Shown here: in pieces, positions 63,411 to 64,000 of the stretch
How positions within the stretch are numbered: the first letter of the stretch is position 1
How the letters are laid out: the number at the start of each line of letters is the position of its first letter
Source: Microcoleus sp. AS-A8
Lineage (GTDB): Bacteria > Cyanobacteriota > Cyanobacteriia > Cyanobacteriales > Coleofasciculaceae
Assembly (NCBI GenBank): GCA_039962225.1
Contig: JAMPKV010000004.1
Location: forward strand, 310,001-374,000
Direction of reading: 5' to 3'
Length of the DNA: 64,000 bases
The notes under the pieces: generated by a model
The model's database searches: none
What the model was told of the DNA's origin: nothing
What the model saw: the letters and a program-made list of their open reading frames with translations, nothing else
Made by a program: the position numbers and the translations under genes

Positions 63411-64000
63411 CTAAAAACCAGAAGCATTGTTCCCAAACTGGCGAACTGGGTCAACATTATCCGAATTCGCCCCCAAGAACGGAGAGTCAGCAACTGCTTG
63501 AGGATTATTCAAACTCAGCAATGTATCCGGCGTCTCACCTGATATCCCTCCAAGTAGCCCTGCTGTTGAATTCACCTGGCTTTCAGAAATATCGGCAACT
63601 GTATAGCCTGAGTTGAGATTGTCAATACCACCTGTAGACTCATCTACCCTCGCAGCACTCGATAAATCGTTAGAGGCAATGTCTGGGTTGACAATACTCT
63701 GCGTTGGCACTAAACCTGTTAACGAATCACCGGATTGGATGAGTTGCACGTTTAGTACCATGTCGTTAAAGTCGGCGTCCCCACCACCGACTAAGTCTTC
63801 CCAAGCTAGGCTAAAGCTACTGATGCCAAGTTCTGAAACCTGAAGATGGTCGAAGTTATCCGTATTCGCCTCTGGTGTGAAGAAGAATACATTCTCTAAA
63901 GAGGTCTGCCCAGCCTGCACGGCAGCAATGGTACTGTTGGAAACTAGGTAAAATCCTAAATGCGTACCAACATTCAAGCTGAGTTGACTAGACAGATCTG
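63411..64000 (-). CDS. DUF4114 domain protein, C-terminal part (cut by window edge)
   Basis: The reading frame is open to the last base, so the start lies beyond 64000. The visible 196 residues carry the DUF4114 signature (VFFFTPEAN, FSLAWEDLVGGGDADFNDMVLNVQ) of secreted or surface adhesion proteins. The C-terminus is Ser/Asn/Gly-rich. DUF4114 proteins often have calcium-binding or PEP-CTERM features; none is visible in this part. Function unknown. Confidence 0.85.
   Translation of the reverse strand, partial: DLSSQLSLNVGTHLGFYLVSNSTIAAVQAGQTSLENVFFFTPEANTDNFDHLQVSELGISSFSLAWEDLVGGGDADFNDMVLNVQLIQSGDSLTGLVPTQSIVNPDIASNDLSSAARVDESTGGIDNLNSGYTVADISESQVNSTAGLLGGISGETPDTLLSLNNPQAVADSPFLGANSDNVDPVRQFGNNASGF

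Noticed and set aside
1-64000. CRISPR arrays, tRNA/rRNA genes, complete insertion sequences, prophage genes
   Set aside because: Looked for repeated spacers, cloverleaf ends, transposase motifs and phage structural proteins; none was supported.

Overview
The window is chromosomal DNA from a cyanobacterium, almost certainly a filamentous one. Evidence seen directly: photosystem I genes psaF and psaJ next to tsaD, a SigF-type sigma factor, a DUF3285-ybeY-dgkA-trpG block, an FtsH3-like thylakoid protease, many GCGATCGC (HIP1) octamers, tandem heptanucleotide repeats, and large families of GAF/PAS kinases and class III cyclases. Species cannot be fixed from sequence reading alone; a large-genome Coleofasciculus/Microcoleus-like lineage is my inference.

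Layout. 0-7 kb is a mixed region: an AT-rich AbiV-type abortive-infection gene at the left edge with an attC-like half site behind it, alanine racemase, a secreted M48 protease, an AT-rich group (unknown protein, membrane rhodanese, divergent type IV pilin, remnant of a second pilin), and an alpha/beta hydrolase. 7-20 kb is mostly housekeeping: a GAF protein, an SDR enzyme with an inserted CIA30 domain, SigF, a Bax-inhibitor-like membrane protein, prfB with a programmed +1 frameshift, DUF3285/ybeY/dgkA/trpG, a Tat-exported degenerate metallo-beta-lactamase-fold protein, a GAF-cyclase, an AhpD-like protein lacking its cysteines, pepP and recX. 20-29 kb is more accessory: two related MITE-like elements, CsbD, an antitoxin-like small protein, a YetF pair, a large SF2 helicase carrying translated dispersed repeats, a DUF3124 lipoprotein, and a CPA1 antiporter convergent with a separate TrkA/KTN protein.

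29-40 kb holds glutathione peroxidase plus epimerase, mgtE, a second hydrolase, an M20 amidohydrolase, small unknowns, an ABC exporter divergent from a KirBac potassium channel, and a UvsE-type UV endonuclease. 40-57 kb is a signalling block: two ATGA-coupled hybrid kinases (1469 and 487 aa), then ftsH and an aminotransferase class IV gene on the minus strand, and on the plus strand a four-gene set encoding CHASE-kinase-REC-PP2C, an RsbW-like ATPase, a STAS protein and a PAS-adenylate cyclase. That set has the parts of a partner-switching pathway attached to a two-component sensor and to cyclic-nucleotide output, and is the most interesting system here. 56-64 kb returns to housekeeping: rpmI-rplT, a periplasmic binding protein, a TPR protein, a DUF5673 membrane protein, purH, psaJ-psaF divergent from tsaD, and the partial end of a DUF4114 protein at the right edge.

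No tRNA, rRNA, CRISPR array or complete insertion sequence was recognised. Residue positions inside large proteins are approximate because they were derived by hand.
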